Shown here: one piece after another, positions 44,524-54,219 of the stretch
Layout of the letters: each line of letters starts with the position of its first letter
How positions within the stretch are numbered: position 1 is the first letter of the stretch
NCBI RefSeq assembly: GCF_015910535.1
Contig: NZ_JACBJG010000005.1
Coordinates: forward strand, 124,001 to 188,000
DNA: 64,000 nucleotides
Direction: 5' to 3'
From: Saccharomonospora sp. NB11
GTDB lineage: Bacteria; Actinomycetota; Actinomycetes; Mycobacteriales; Pseudonocardiaceae
Notes under the pieces: generated by a model
The model's input: only the letters and a program-made list of their open reading frames with translations
The model's database searches: none
What the model was told of the DNA's origin: nothing
Made by a program: the position numbers and the translations under genes

Positions 44524-45438
44524 GTGGTCTCCGACAGCGCAACACCACCCGTCGACGACGGCGCGGCGAGCGCGAACGGTCGACGGCGACGTATCAGCAG
44601 GCGCACCGCCCTGCTCGGCGGCACCGGTGTGGCCACCCTCGGGATCACGTCGTTGTGCGTCGCGTCGTCGACCGCGCAACCGACCGACATCGAGGGCTCC
44701 GTCCACGTCGAACGCCGTTACTCCCGCCACCGCAACCAACACGTCGACGTCGTCTACAAGCTTCCCCGGCAACTGCCCTGGCCCGGGCTGCCGATGGTGC
44801 TGCTCCTGCACGGCCGAGGCGGAACGGCACGCCGCACCGGCCCACCGGGGCTGACGTCCGCACTGGGCAAGGCCGTGAGTTCCGGCCGCACTCCGCCGTT
44901 CGGGTTCGTGGCCGTCGACGGCGGCAACACGTACTGGCACGAACACGACCACGGCGACGACCCGATGGGCATGCTGCTCGAAGAGGTCCCGGCCTGGCTT
45001 CGGGAGCACGACCTCGGTGACTCCCGCGGGCTGCCCTTCGCCGTGGCCGGAACGTCGATGGGCGGCTTCGGCGCGTTGCTCTACGCACGACGGCGGTCGG
45101 AACGCCGGCAACCCGTGTACGCCGCCGCCGCGCTCGCGCCCGCGATCATGCCCTGGCGCAAGATGCGGACCCGCAACGTATGGCGCAACCAGGCGCAGTG
45201 GCGGTCCATGGACCCGCTGGCCAACGTCGACAAGCTGCGCGGCATCCCCACCGGCATCTGGTGCGGAGACGACGACCCGTTCGTCGACGGCGTTCGCGCG
45301 TTCATCCGCCGGGCCCACCCGGAGGTCGCCCACATCGACAACGGCGGGCACAACAACAAGTACTTCCGCACCACCGTGCCCGGCCTGCTGCGGTTCCTGG
45401 GGCGTTACGCGCCGCGTCGCCACCGGTACCTCACCTGA
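44524..45438 (+). CDS. Tat-exported alpha/beta hydrolase (esterase D/antigen 85-like fold)
   Basis: 304-aa protein. A twin-arginine signal is clear: RRRISRRTALLGGTGVA. The nucleophile elbow is AGTSMGGFGAL, the oxyanion region LLLHGRGGTAR. Asp in GDDDPFVDG and His in IDNGGHNNKYF complete a plausible triad. It probably acts outside the cell on an ester, perhaps an acyl or cell-wall substrate. The GTG at 44524 lies 8 nt after the fdhD stop, so they may be cotranscribed. Confidence 0.8.
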   Translation: MVSDSATPPVDDGAASANGRRRRISRRTALLGGTGVATLGITSLCVASSTAQPTDIEGSVHVERRYSRHRNQHVDVVYKLPRQLPWPGLPMVLLLHGRGGTARRTGPPGLTSALGKAVSSGRTPPFGFVAVDGGNTYWHEHDHGDDPMGMLLEEVPAWLREHDLGDSRGLPFAVAGTSMGGFGALLYARRRSERRQPVYAAAALAPAIMPWRKMRTRNVWRNQAQWRSMDPLANVDKLRGIPTGIWCGDDDPFVDGVRAFIRRAHPEVAHIDNGGHNNKYFRTTVPGLLRFLGRYAPRRHRYLT

Positions 45439-45448
45439 CGGTGAGCAC

Positions 45449-46393
45449 TCAGGTGCGACGTAGGTGGATGTGGGTGGTCAGCCCGTCGTCGGCGACATGG
45501 GTCCGGATCAGGTCCGCCACCTGGTGCACGAGGTACAGACCACGCCCGTCGTACTGCTGGACCGAGGTCAGTCGGCGACCGGCCAGGCGGTCCAGCAACC
45601 GGCCTCGATCCGACACCTGACAGACCACCATGTCGTCCCTGCTCCACACCGCCAGCTCGCCGTGGCCACCACCGTGTTGGACGCTGTTCGCGCACACCTC
45701 GCCGACCGCCAGCGCCAGATCGGCGAGGCGAGCCTCGGTGGTTCCGCACCGCGCCGCGAACTCGGTCGCCGCCCGACGCGCCGCCGCCAACGTCTCGATG
45801 TCGAACGCGACGACGGGCACGTCGGCGGGCGCGAACAACGGCTCGTTGTAGCGCTCGTACGCCTCGTCGGGCGCGTACCGCGTACTCTGCCGCACCTCGT
45901 GTCCGTCGGCGTCGAGGATCGACGGGTGCGTGGCCTCGACGTCCCGCACGACCTCGGGTCCCAGAGCGGCGACGTCGTAGGGACACAGCAGGTCGGCCGT
46001 CCGTCCCTCGAACGCCAGATTCACCAACGCCTCGTGCTGGACGCACGCCGGGTACTCCTCGGCGGAACGGCCGCTCCACACCGGTTCGCCCAGAATGCGG
46101 CACGTCTGTCCGGCATGCTGGTCCACGAAGGCCTGCAACACCGCCGGGAGCAGCCTGCCAGGGTTGCGACCGACCTCTTCCATCTCGATGAACTCGACGT
46201 CCTGCGCGAGCAGTCCCAATGTGCTCGCCAGCAACCGTCGCTGCCGCGCGGGAACCGCCACCGCCACGGGTTGATCCCGTGCGAGTCCGTCGAGCACGAA
46301 CGGGACAGCACCAGCTTGGTAATCACGCGCGTTCCGGTAGAACAGCGCCTGGTGCGAGAACGCCCTCTCCGTCCCGTGGAGCTCCGACCTCAC
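45449..46393 (-). CDS. MEDS-domain sensor with anti-sigma-type HATPase domain
   Basis: 314-aa regulator. The N-terminal MEDS domain (about 10-175; ALFYRNARDYQAGAVPFVLD) is a sensory fold seen in DcmR proteins. The C-terminal HATPase (about 185-310) has the N-box LALAVGEVCANSVQHGGG and G-box DGRGLYLVHQVAD of RsbW/SpoIIAB-type kinases, with no phosphoaccepting histidine. Such fusions probably control a sigma factor. GTG at 46393 follows AAGGGG. Confidence 0.85.
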   Translation of the reverse strand: MRSELHGTERAFSHQALFYRNARDYQAGAVPFVLDGLARDQPVAVAVPARQRRLLASTLGLLAQDVEFIEMEEVGRNPGRLLPAVLQAFVDQHAGQTCRILGEPVWSGRSAEEYPACVQHEALVNLAFEGRTADLLCPYDVAALGPEVVRDVEATHPSILDADGHEVRQSTRYAPDEAYERYNEPLFAPADVPVVAFDIETLAAARRAATEFAARCGTTEARLADLALAVGEVCANSVQHGGGHGELAVWSRDDMVVCQVSDRGRLLDRLAGRRLTSVQQYDGRGLYLVHQVADLIRTHVADDGLTTHIHLRRT

Positions 46394-46458
46394 ACGAACC
46401 CCTTGCCCTCAATGCGATAACGCTTTCGGGTTATCCCGGGGCGGAGTTCGGCAAACCC

Positions 46459-46812
46459 TCACACAAGGTTGCGGGCGACGAAGGACATGGTCCACAGCGC
46501 GACCGCGACGGCGCAGCCGAACACCGTGACCTGCGACAGCAACTGCCGGTCGGTCGTCGCGATCCGGGCGCGCCAGACGGCCAGCCCGGCCACGGCCACT
46601 CCCACGAGAGGCAACAGCGGAGCAGCCGAGGCCCGTGTCACCGTGGCCAACACGCAGACGACCGTGAGAACACAAAGCGTGACCACGAGACCGAGGTGAA
46701 CCCGTGGGCTCCGGAGCCGAGCAGTCGCCACCAGCTTGGCGATCAGGTCGTCGAAGTCGACGTGTCGCTCCCCACCCGGGACAGGCGGGGACTCCTGCGT
46801 TGTCGCGTTCAT
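46459..46812 (-). CDS. small membrane protein of unknown function
   Basis: 117 aa. An N-terminal polar part (1-38) is followed by three predicted membrane helices: VHLGLVVTLCVLTVVCVLAT, APLLPLVGVAVAGLAVWRA, and VTVFGCAVAVALWTMSFV. No family recognised. It lies 26 nt downstream of clpX on the same strand and upstream of the MEDS gene, so read-through from clpX is possible. The ATG at 46812 lacks a strong ribosome binding site. Confidence 0.6.
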   Translation of the reverse strand: MNATTQESPPVPGGERHVDFDDLIAKLVATARLRSPRVHLGLVVTLCVLTVVCVLATVTRASAAPLLPLVGVAVAGLAVWRARIATTDRQLLSQVTVFGCAVAVALWTMSFVARNLV

Positions 46813-46838
46813 AAGTACAGACAGTAGCGGTCAGGAAA

Positions 46839-48128
46839 TCAGGCGGACTTCTCGCCACGCTCCCGCTGTCGCCTCGTCGGCTGACGCGACACGATGGTGG
46901 GATTGACGTTCTCGCGCACGGTCTGCTCGGTGATGACCACCTTGGCGACGTCCTCACGGCTCGGGATGTCGTACATCACCGGCTGCAGGACCTCTTCCAT
47001 GATGGCGCGCAACCCACGGGCCCCGGTGCCGCGCAGCAACGCCTGGTCGGCGATCGCCTCCAACGCCGTCTTGGTGAACTCCAACTCGACGTTGTCCATC
47101 TCGAAGAGCTTCTTGTACTGCTTCGTGAGCGCGTTCCGCGGCTCGGTCAGGATGCGCACCAGGGAGTGCTTGTCGAGGTTCGTGACACTGGCGACCACGG
47201 GAAGCCGACCGATGAACTCCGGGATCAACCCGAATTTGATCAGGTCTTCCGGCATCGTGTCGTTGAAGATGTCGGTCTCTTCGATCTCGCGCTTCGTGCG
47301 AATCTCCGCGCCGAAGCCGAGCCCCCGCTTGCCGATGCGGTCGTTGATGATCTTTTCCAGACCCGCGAACGCGCCCGCCACGATGAACAGCACGTTCGTC
47401 GTGTCGATCTGGATGAACTCCTGGTGCGGGTGCTTACGGCCACCCTGCGGAGGCACCGACGCCGTCGTGCCCTCCAGAATCTTCAGCAGGGCCTGCTGCA
47501 CACCCTCGCCCGACACGTCGCGCGTGATCGACGGGTTCTCCGACTTCCGCGCGATCTTGTCGACCTCGTCGATGTAGATGATGCCCGTCTCGGCTCGCTT
47601 GACGTCGTAGTCGGCGGCTTGGATGAGCTTGAGCAGGATGTTCTCGACGTCCTCGCCCACGTAGCCGGCCTCGGTCAGCGCCGTCGCGTCGGCGATCGCG
47701 AACGGGACGTTGAGCATCTTCGCCAACGTCTGCGCGAGATAGGTCTTGCCGCATCCCGTCGGACCAAGCATGAGGATGTTGGACTTCGCCAACTCGACCG
47801 GCTCGTCCTTGGAGTCCTTCGGCGACTTCGCTTCCGACTGGATGCGCTTGTAATGGTTGTAGACGGCCACGGCCAGCGTGCGCTTGGCCTCGTCCTGGCC
47901 GATGATGTACTGCTCGAGGAACTCGTGAATGTCAGCGGGCTTGGGAAGCTCGTCCAGCTTGACGTCGTTCGTCTCGGCGAGCTCCTCCTCGATGATCTCG
48001 TTGCAGAGCTCGATGCACTCGTCGCAGATGTACACGCCGGGCCCGGCGATGAGCTTCTTCACCTGTTTCTGGCTCTTGCCGCAAAATGAGCACTTCAGCA
48101 GGTCTCCGCCGTCGCCGATCCGTGCCAT
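46839..48128 (-). CDS. clpX: ATP-dependent protease ATP-binding subunit ClpX
   Basis: 429-aa AAA+ unfoldase of ClpP. The N-terminal zinc domain has four cysteines (CSFCGKSQ and CDECIELC). Walker A is [14 protein letters not shown], Walker [11 protein letters not shown]. The IGF-type ClpP loop is [12 protein letters not shown], and the sensor 2 region [16 protein letters not shown] used the ATG at 48128 ([17 protein letters not shown]). The first residues upstream in frame are not conserved. Confidence 0.97.
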   Translation of the reverse strand: MARIGDGGDLLKCSFCGKSQKQVKKLIAGPGVYICDECIELCNEIIEEELAETNDVKLDELPKPADIHEFLEQYIIGQDEAKRTLAVAVYNHYKRIQSEAKSPKDSKDEPVELAKSNILMLGPTGCGKTYLAQTLAKMLNVPFAIADATALTEAGYVGEDVENILLKLIQAADYDVKRAETGIIYIDEVDKIARKSENPSITRDVSGEGVQQALLKILEGTTASVPPQGGRKHPHQEFIQIDTTNVLFIVAGAFAGLEKIINDRIGKRGLGFGAEIRTKREIEETDIFNDTMPEDLIKFGLIPEFIGRLPVVASVTNLDKHSLVRILTEPRNALTKQYKKLFEMDNVELEFTKTALEAIADQALLRGTGARGLRAIMEEVLQPVMYDIPSREDVAKVVITEQTVRENVNPTIVSRQPTRRQRERGEKSA

Positions 48129-48317
48129 GACCGCTGACCTCGTCCCCTCCGGTGTCGATGACACCCTTGTCGTGCGTTGCCACTGACGGTACCCGCCCCG
48201 CGCGTCCCGTGGGAGTTTTACCAGCCATCGGGCGGCGGGGAAGGCCAAGCCTAATGCGAGAAACGGGCGGGGGCCCACCATGACGGCGTCGACCCTCCGC
48301 CCGCTCGCACGTCGGCC

Positions 48318-48944
48318 TCAGTCCTGCGACGCCTTGCGGTACTCCAGCACCTGGTCGATGATGCCGTACTCCTTGGCCTCCTCGGGCGTGAGGATCTTGT
48401 CACGCTCGATGTCGGCCCGCACCTCGTCCGCCGACTTGTTGGTGTGCTTCGCCAGCGTGTTCTCCATCAGGCGACGGACGCGCTGGATCTCGGCGGCCTG
48501 GATCTCCAGGTCCGAGACCTGCCCGTAAGCGCCCTCGGTGGCCGGCTGGTGGATGAGCACCCGCGAGTTGGGCAGCGCGAGCCGCTTGCCCTTGGTGCCC
48601 GCCGCCAACAGCACCGCCGCGGCCGAGGCCGCCTGGCCGAGGCACACGGTCTGGATGTCCGGACGCACGTACTGCATCGTGTCGTAGATCGCCATCAACG
48701 CGGTGAACGAGCCACCGGGCGAGTTGATGTACAGGATGATGTCGCGGTCCGGGTCCTCGTGCTCCAGGTGGAGCAACTGCGCCATCACGTCGTTGGCCGA
48801 GGCGTCGTCGACCTGGACACCCAGCATGATCTGCCGTTCCTCGTACAGCTTGTTGTACGGGTTCGACTCCTTGATGCCGTAGCTGGTGCGTTCCACGTAC
48901 GACGGCAGGATGTACCGGGACTGCGGAAGCTGAAAACCGTGCAT
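48318..48944 (-). CDS. clpP2: ATP-dependent Clp protease proteolytic subunit 2
   Basis: 208-aa serine protease subunit. The triad comprises Ser in [14 protein letters not shown], His in LIHQPATEG and an Asp in the C-terminal part. In actinobacteria ClpP1 and ClpP2 form a mixed tetradecamer, essential in several genera. ATG at 48944 ([15 protein letters not shown]). Gap of 23 nt from clpP1. Confidence 0.95.
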   Translation of the reverse strand: MHGFQLPQSRYILPSYVERTSYGIKESNPYNKLYEERQIMLGVQVDDASANDVMAQLLHLEHEDPDRDIILYINSPGGSFTALMAIYDTMQYVRPDIQTVCLGQAASAAAVLLAAGTKGKRLALPNSRVLIHQPATEGAYGQVSDLEIQAAEIQRVRRLMENTLAKHTNKSADEVRADIERDKILTPEEAKEYGIIDQVLEYRKASQD

Positions 48945-48967
48945 GATTCTCCTCCTAGCCTGCCCGG

Positions 48968-49573
48968 TCAGTTCACGTTCGGGGTGGGGTTCTCACGGGT
49001 GAGAACCTGGTCGACGAAGCCGTAGTCCTTGGCCTCGGCCGCCGTGAACCAGCGGTCGCGGTCACCGTCGGCGATGATCTGCTCCACCGTCTGACCGGTC
49101 TGCTCAGCGGTGATCCGAGCGAGCTCGTACTTCCACTTGCTGAACACCTCGGCCTGGATGGCGATGTCGGAGGCGGTACCACCGACACCCGCCGACGGCT
49201 GGTGCATGAGGATGCGCGCGTGCTGCAAGGCGTAGCGCTTGCCCGGCGTGCCCGACGACAGCAGGAACTGACCCATCGACGCCGCGAGACCCATCGCGTA
49301 GGTCGCCACGTCGGGCTCGATCAGCTGCATCGTGTCGTAGATGGCGAAGCCGGCGGTGACGGAACCACCCGGCGAGTTGATGTAGAAGCGGATGTCGGCC
49401 TGCGGGTCCTCAGCGGCCAACAACAACAGCTGCGCGGTGATGCGGTTGGCGACCTCGTCGTTCACCTCGGAGCCGAGCACGACGATGCGCTCCTGGAGCA
49501 ACCGCTCGTACACCGAGTCGGTCAGGTTGAGGCCGGCTGTGCCGGTCCGCCCCTCGGGCATGTGCTGCGTCAC
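48968..49573 (-). CDS. clpP1: ATP-dependent Clp protease proteolytic subunit 1
   Basis: 201-aa ClpP1. Active-site Ser is in [15 protein letters not shown], His in [12 protein letters not shown]. The family part [19 protein letters not shown] is intact. It pairs with ClpP2 and receives substrates from ClpX and ClpC. First gene of the clpP1P2 operon; a strong hairpin separates it from tig. Confidence 0.96.
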   Translation of the reverse strand: MTQHMPEGRTGTAGLNLTDSVYERLLQERIVVLGSEVNDEVANRITAQLLLLAAEDPQADIRFYINSPGGSVTAGFAIYDTMQLIEPDVATYAMGLAASMGQFLLSSGTPGKRYALQHARILMHQPSAGVGGTASDIAIQAEVFSKWKYELARITAEQTGQTVEQIIADGDRDRWFTAAEAKDYGFVDQVLTRENPTPNVN

Positions 49574-49620
49574 GTCTGCCTGCCTTTTCGGGAGTTCGAA
49601 GATCTTGTCACCGACCCTAA

Positions 49621-49662
49621 CGAACTCGGGCGGCGCAGAAGTCCTGACACCGCCCGAGTTCG
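49621..49662 (-). terminator. hairpin between tig and clpP1
   Basis: Perfect 13-bp arms CGAACTCGGGCGG (49621-49633) / CCGCCCGAGTTCG (49650-49662) with a 16-nt loop, 20 bases after the tig stop. Confidence 0.75.
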
Positions 49663-49681
49663 CTCAGAGCATGAGAAAAGG

Positions 49682-51115
49682 TCACCGGTCGGTGGTCGAA
49701 GCCGACTCGTCACCGGCCTTCGACGCACTGTCCTCAGTCGACCCTTCAGTGGCAGTCTCGTCGGCTTCGGCCGAACCCGCAGCCTGGTCGGCCTCCTCGG
49801 TGCCGAAGAGCTCGCTCAGGTCGAGCGTCTCGCCGGAGGAGTCGGTGACGGTCACCTCACGCACCACGGTGGCGAGCGCCTTGCCACGCCGCACGTCGGC
49901 GTAGATGGCGCCGAGCTGACCGGCCTCCTGCGCCCGCCGCACGTACTCGTCGGGGTTCATGCCGAAGCGCTGAGCCTGGTAGATGATGCGCTCGGTCAGC
50001 TCGGAGTCGTTGACCGACAACTCACGCTCGTCGGCGAGGGCGTCGAGCAGCAGCTGCGTGCGCACCGACTTCTCGGCTTCCTCGCGGACCTCGTTCTCCC
50101 ACTCCTCGGGGTTGCCGCCCTGCGCCTCCAGCGAGCGCTTGAACGCCTCCTCGTCGTGGTCGAACGGGTGGATGGCGTCGTGCTTGCGGTTGGCGATCTC
50201 CGACTCGAGCACCTTCTCGGGGATCGGCACCTCGACGCGCTCCAGCAGGACTTCGAGCACCTTGTCCCGCGCCTGCACGCCCTGCTGCACCCGCTTCATG
50301 CGCGTCAGCCGCTCACGCAGGTCGGCCTTCAGCTCGTCGAGCGTGTCGAACTCGCTGGCGAGCTGGGCGAACTCGTCGTCGGCCTCGGGCAGCTCGCGCT
50401 GCTTGATGGTGTTGACCTTGACCGTGACCTCGGCGTCCTTGCCGGTGTACTCACCGGCGACGAGCTTGGTGGTGAAGGTCTTGGTCTCGCCCTCGTTCGC
50501 GCCGATGATGGCCTCGTCGATGCCCTCCACGAGCTGGCCGGAGCCGATCTCGTAGGACAGGCCGGTGGTGGAGGCCTCGGGGACCTCCTCGCCGTCGACC
50601 GTGGCGGACAGGTCGATCGAGACGAAGTCGCCGTTCTCGGCAGGCCGGTCGACGCCGACCAGGGTGCCGAAGCGAGCGCGCAGCTGGTCGAGCTGCTCGT
50701 CGACCTCGGCGTCGTCGAGCTCCACGTCGTCCACGCTGACCGTGACGTCGCCGAGGTCGGGCAGGGTGATCTCCGGGCGGACGTCGACCTCGGCGCTGAA
50801 CTCCAGCACCTCGCGGTCCTCCAGCTTGGTCACCTCGAACTCGGGCTGACCGAGGGTGCGGACCTCACCGCTGCGCACGGCTTCCAGGTACTTCGCGGGG
50901 ATGGCCTCGTTGACGACCTCGTCGAGAACCGGGGCCCTGCCGATGCGGCTCTCGAGAACGCGAGCCGGGGCCTTGCCGGGACGGAAGCCGGGGATCCGGA
51001 CCTGCTGAGCGATCTTTCGGTAGGCGCGGTCGAAGTTCGGTTTGAGCTCGTCGAACGGCACCTCGACATTGATCTTCACGCGCGTCGGGCTCAGCTGCTC
51101 GACGGTGCTCTTCAA
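49682..51115 (-). CDS. tig: trigger factor
   Basis: 477-aa ribosome-bound chaperone. The N-terminal ribosome-binding domain has the loop IPGFRPGKAPARVLESRIG (signature GFRxGKxP). A peptidyl-prolyl isomerase domain (about 160-245) and a helical C-terminal chaperone domain follow. The last ~45 residues are acidic and Ser/Thr-rich (EADQAAGSAEADETA), an actinobacterial extension. Sits upstream of clpP1P2 as in most bacteria. Confidence 0.96.
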   Translation of the reverse strand: MKSTVEQLSPTRVKINVEVPFDELKPNFDRAYRKIAQQVRIPGFRPGKAPARVLESRIGRAPVLDEVVNEAIPAKYLEAVRSGEVRTLGQPEFEVTKLEDREVLEFSAEVDVRPEITLPDLGDVTVSVDDVELDDAEVDEQLDQLRARFGTLVGVDRPAENGDFVSIDLSATVDGEEVPEASTTGLSYEIGSGQLVEGIDEAIIGANEGETKTFTTKLVAGEYTGKDAEVTVKVNTIKQRELPEADDEFAQLASEFDTLDELKADLRERLTRMKRVQQGVQARDKVLEVLLERVEVPIPEKVLESEIANRKHDAIHPFDHDEEAFKRSLEAQGGNPEEWENEVREEAEKSVRTQLLLDALADERELSVNDSELTERIIYQAQRFGMNPDEYVRRAQEAGQLGAIYADVRRGKALATVVREVTVTDSSGETLDLSELFGTEEADQAAGSAEADETATEGSTEDSASKAGDESASTTDR

Positions 51116-51237
51116 CGTTATCTCCTCGCCGGGACTGTGAGTCTGTTTCGGTAACCGGTCCAGCGACCGCAGGCCAAGCAGGGACCGGACGTCCGAGTCT
51201 AGGCCACCGAGTGCACCCGCTCGTGGTGCGGGTCGCC

Positions 51238-52551
51238 TCAGCCGAGTGGGTCCTCACTGGAGGACCGCCCCTGGTAGATGTCCGGAATTCCGTCGCGGTC
51301 CTCGTCCTTGGTCTCCTTCTCGTAAACCTTGCGGTAGTGCGTGTTGCGGAAGCGCAGCAACACGGTCGCGACGAGCGCCGAGAGCAGCGATCCACACAAC
51401 ACACCGATCTTGACGATCTCCCCGCGTTCGTCGCCCTCCGCGAACGACAGCTCGCCCACCAGCAACGACACGGTGAACCCGATGCCGCCGAGGATCGCGA
51501 TGCCGAACACGTCGATCCACGCCACGTCACTGTCCAGCTCGGCCTTGGTGAACCGGCTCATGACGTAGGTGGTGCCGAAGATGCCGATGGCCTTACCAGC
51601 CAGCAGACCCGCGATGATGCCGAGCGCCACCGGCTCGGTCAGCGCCTCGGCCAGGCCGTCGAGCCCGCCGAAGGCCACCCCGGCGGCGAAGAGGGCGAAG
51701 ATCGGCACAGCGACGCCCGCCGACAGCGGCCGGAGCCGGTGTTCGAAGTGCTCGGCCATCGACACGGCCTCACCGCGACGTGTCAGGGCGGGCACGGCGA
51801 AGCCGAGCAGCACCCCGGCGACGGTGGCGTGGATGCCCGAGGCGTGCACGAGCGCCCACGTCACCACGGCCAGCGGCAGGAGCAGCCACCACGACCGCAC
51901 GCGCCGCTGCACCAGCAGTGTGAACAGGCCCAGCGGGATCAGCGCCAGCAGCAGCGGCACCACGGCGAGTTCAGCGGTGTAGAAGATCGCGATGATGCAG
52001 ATGGCGATGAGGTCGTCCACCACGGCGAGCGTGAGCAGGAACATCCGCAGCGCGGACGGCAGGAACCGGCCGATGACCGCCAGCACCGCGACGGCGAAGG
52101 CGATGTCCGTGGCCGTGGGGATGGCCCACCCGTGCAGGGCACTGGAGTCGCCGAGGTTGATCACCGCGTAGATCACGGCGGGCACGACGACACCGCCGAC
52201 CGCCGCCACGATCGGGATGGCGGCCTTGCGCGGGTCACGCAGGTCGCCGACGACGAACTCCCGCTTGAGCTCCACGCCCACCACGAAGAAGAAGATGGCG
52301 AGCAGCCCGTCGGCGGCCCACTGCCCCACGGACAGGTCGAGGTGCAGCGAGTGCGGCCCGAACGTGAAATCCCTGGCCGCCGTGTACGCCTCCGACCAGG
52401 GCGAGTTCGCCCAGACGAGGGCGACGACCGCACCGGCGAGCAACAGCATCCCGCCGACCGTCTCCTGGCGCAGGATGTCGGCCACGCGTTTCCACTCGGT
52501 CCAGGACGAGCGGCCGAACAGCTTCGATTTCGCGGGAGGATTAGTGCTCAT
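51238..52551 (-). CDS. nhaA: Na+/H+ antiporter NhaA
   Basis: 437-aa membrane antiporter with about 12 helices. The two essential aspartates are in the family motif [11 protein letters not shown]. The [16 protein letters not shown] loop and [13 protein letters not shown] are conserved. It expels sodium and takes in protons at high pH or salt. The true start is the ATG at 52551 ([16 protein letters not shown]). The C-terminal tail after [12 protein letters not shown] is polar and short. Confidence 0.95.
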   Translation of the reverse strand: MSTNPPAKSKLFGRSSWTEWKRVADILRQETVGGMLLLAGAVVALVWANSPWSEAYTAARDFTFGPHSLHLDLSVGQWAADGLLAIFFFVVGVELKREFVVGDLRDPRKAAIPIVAAVGGVVVPAVIYAVINLGDSSALHGWAIPTATDIAFAVAVLAVIGRFLPSALRMFLLTLAVVDDLIAICIIAIFYTAELAVVPLLLALIPLGLFTLLVQRRVRSWWLLLPLAVVTWALVHASGIHATVAGVLLGFAVPALTRRGEAVSMAEHFEHRLRPLSAGVAVPIFALFAAGVAFGGLDGLAEALTEPVALGIIAGLLAGKAIGIFGTTYVMSRFTKAELDSDVAWIDVFGIAILGGIGFTVSLLVGELSFAEGDERGEIVKIGVLCGSLLSALVATVLLRFRNTHYRKVYEKETKDEDRDGIPDIYQGRSSSEDPLG

Positions 52552-52624
52552 ACGGGTGTCGTCGACCTCCTGGAACGCACGGGCCGGGCAAATGCCCGTC
52601 ACTCTATCTGCTGATTCACGGACA

Positions 52625-52939
52625 TTACGGGCCTCGAATCCCGGGCGGAACGTCCGAATGCACCACACTCCGCCACCACCGCACGGCCACCGGCACGGGC
52701 ACACCCACGGCGAGTGCCACGCCCACGACGCTGACAGGCCAGGAGCCGCGTCGTGCGCCCTCGGCGACGAGCGCCAGTCCCGACACCACGCACGCACAGA
52801 CCGCGACGAAGGTCACGAGCCACCGAACGAGCCGGGCTGCCCCGAGCCACGTGAACCGCCGCGCGAACCGGGGGTCGTCCTCCCGCAGCGAACGCTCGAT
52901 CTCCTTCAGCCGCCGACGATCCTGGTCGAACGACGCCAT
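52625..52939 (-). CDS. DUF3040 domain small membrane protein
   Basis: 104 aa. The motif [20 protein letters not shown] at the N terminus is the DUF3040 signature, common in actinobacteria and of unknown function. Two membrane helices follow ([20 protein letters not shown] and [17 protein letters not shown]). ATG at 52939 ([11 protein letters not shown]); the upstream open frame is not conserved. Confidence 0.85.
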   Translation of the reverse strand: MASFDQDRRRLKEIERSLREDDPRFARRFTWLGAARLVRWLVTFVAVCACVVSGLALVAEGARRGSWPVSVVGVALAVGVPVPVAVRWWRSVVHSDVPPGIRGP

Positions 52940-53061
52940 GCCCGGCACCACCACTTCGCTCGGCGACGACCGACGGTCCGCTGCCCGCTCACGGGGTGAC
53001 CCGTCGGACACGCACATACCCACGTGCGTGCCGATGTCCTCCCACGGGCCGATGCTCACCC

Positions 53062-53091
53062 TTTCCGGGGAGGCCGAGCCGCCGTTAGATT
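53062..53091 (+). promoter_or_regulatory. predicted promoter of the kinase/regulator operon
   Basis: TTTCCG (53062-53067), an 18-nt spacer, and TAGATT (53086-53091), about 30 nt before the kinase start at 53122. Confidence 0.35.
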
Positions 53092-53121
53092 CCCCGTACC
53101 ACCGACGTAGCTGGGAGGCCC

Positions 53122-54219
53122 ATGTCGATGCCCGGAGGGCGGACGGCGTCCGTCTCGGCCCGGACCACGTCCCGACGCCGATGGCCGCTGCGCTCGCGCG
53201 GGCTGCGGGACCCCGGGCTCGTCCTGGAGACGACCAGGCACGTGACCGAGGACCTCGCCGACGGACTCTCCGGCCCCCGGGTCCGGGCCGCGGCCCGCGG
53301 CATCCGGCGGCTGCTCGCCGCCGACGCCGTCGGGCTGGCCGACCTGTCCGGCCATCTCGTGGTTGTCGGCACGATGCCGTCCGACGTGGACGTCGGGGCG
53401 ATGGTCGACGAGGTCCTGCACACCGAGGACCGGTGCAGGCGGGCCGAGGTGGTGGCGCTGCCGCTGATCGTGCACGACGAACTGGCCGGGGTGCTGGCCG
53501 TCGCGGGCACGGCCAGGATGGCCGCGCTGCGCGAGGTCGCGCGACTCGGGGAAGCCGCACTGGAGCGCGGCAGGCTTGAAGCCTCCGCGGAGGAGGCGGC
53601 GGCGGCCGAACTCCGGGCCCTGCGCGCGGAGATCTCCCCCCACTTCGTCTACAACGCCCTCACGGTCATCGCCGGGCTGGTGCGGCCCGACCCCGACCGC
53701 TCGCGCGAGCTGATGCTCGACTTCGCCGACTACATCCGGTACAGCCTCGCCCGGCACGGCGAGTACACGACCGTCGCCGACGAGTTCCACGCCATCGAGA
53801 CGTACCTGGCGCTGCAACGCGCCGTACTGGGCGAGCGGCTCCGGGTCCAGGTGCGGGTGGCACCTGAGGTGCTACCGGTCGCGATCCCGTACCTGGTGCT
53901 GCAACCCCTCGTCGAGAACGCCGTCCGGCACGGCATCGAACGCCGCCCGGAGGGCGGCACCGTCACCGTCCTCGGAGAGGCGGAGGGCACCGACTGCGTG
54001 ATCAGCGTCGAGGACGACGGGGTCGGGATGGACCCCGCCGCGGCCGAACGGCTCCTCGCCGGAACCGGGGACTCGGGCAGCGTGGGCCTGGCCAACGTGG
54101 ACCGACGATTGCGTAACGTGTACGGCTCGTGGTTCGGCCTCGTCGTGGAGACCGGGAAGGGTGAAGGCACACGGGTGATCGTGCGAGTACCACGTTTCCA
54201 GCCGGGAGTGATGCCGTGA
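53122..54219 (+). CDS. soluble LytS-type sensor histidine kinase with GAF-like domain
   Basis: 365-aa kinase of the His_kinase (PF06580) class. The phosphoaccepting histidine is H174 in LRAEISPHFVYNALTVI. The ATPase has PYLVLQPLVENAVRHGIE and DDGVGM. Residues about 40-150 look like a GAF domain, and no membrane helix is visible, so the signal is probably read in the cytoplasm. The GTG start of the regulator gene overlaps its stop (GTGA). Confidence 0.9.
   Translation: MSMPGGRTASVSARTTSRRRWPLRSRGLRDPGLVLETTRHVTEDLADGLSGPRVRAAARGIRRLLAADAVGLADLSGHLVVVGTMPSDVDVGAMVDEVLHTEDRCRRAEVVALPLIVHDELAGVLAVAGTARMAALREVARLGEAALERGRLEASAEEAAAAELRALRAEISPHFVYNALTVIAGLVRPDPDRSRELMLDFADYIRYSLARHGEYTTVADEFHAIETYLALQRAVLGERLRVQVRVAPEVLPVAIPYLVLQPLVENAVRHGIERRPEGGTVTVLGEAEGTDCVISVEDDGVGMDPAAAERLLAGTGDSGSVGLANVDRRLRNVYGSWFGLVVETGKGEGTRVIVRVPRFQPGVMP

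Noticed and set aside
49574-49681. ClgR operator upstream of clpP1
   Set aside because: No sufficiently good GTTCGC-type palindrome was found; the only strong dyad is the tig terminator.
49202-51154. 650-aa open frame opposite clpP1 and tig
   Set aside because: Mirror of strongly conserved genes; low-complexity Leu/Val/Asp/Gly sequence.
53006-53038. Another copy of the 21-bp GGACACG repeat
   Set aside because: GGACACG occurs at 53006 but no core follows at 21 bp; only a loose inverted TGTCC lies downstream.
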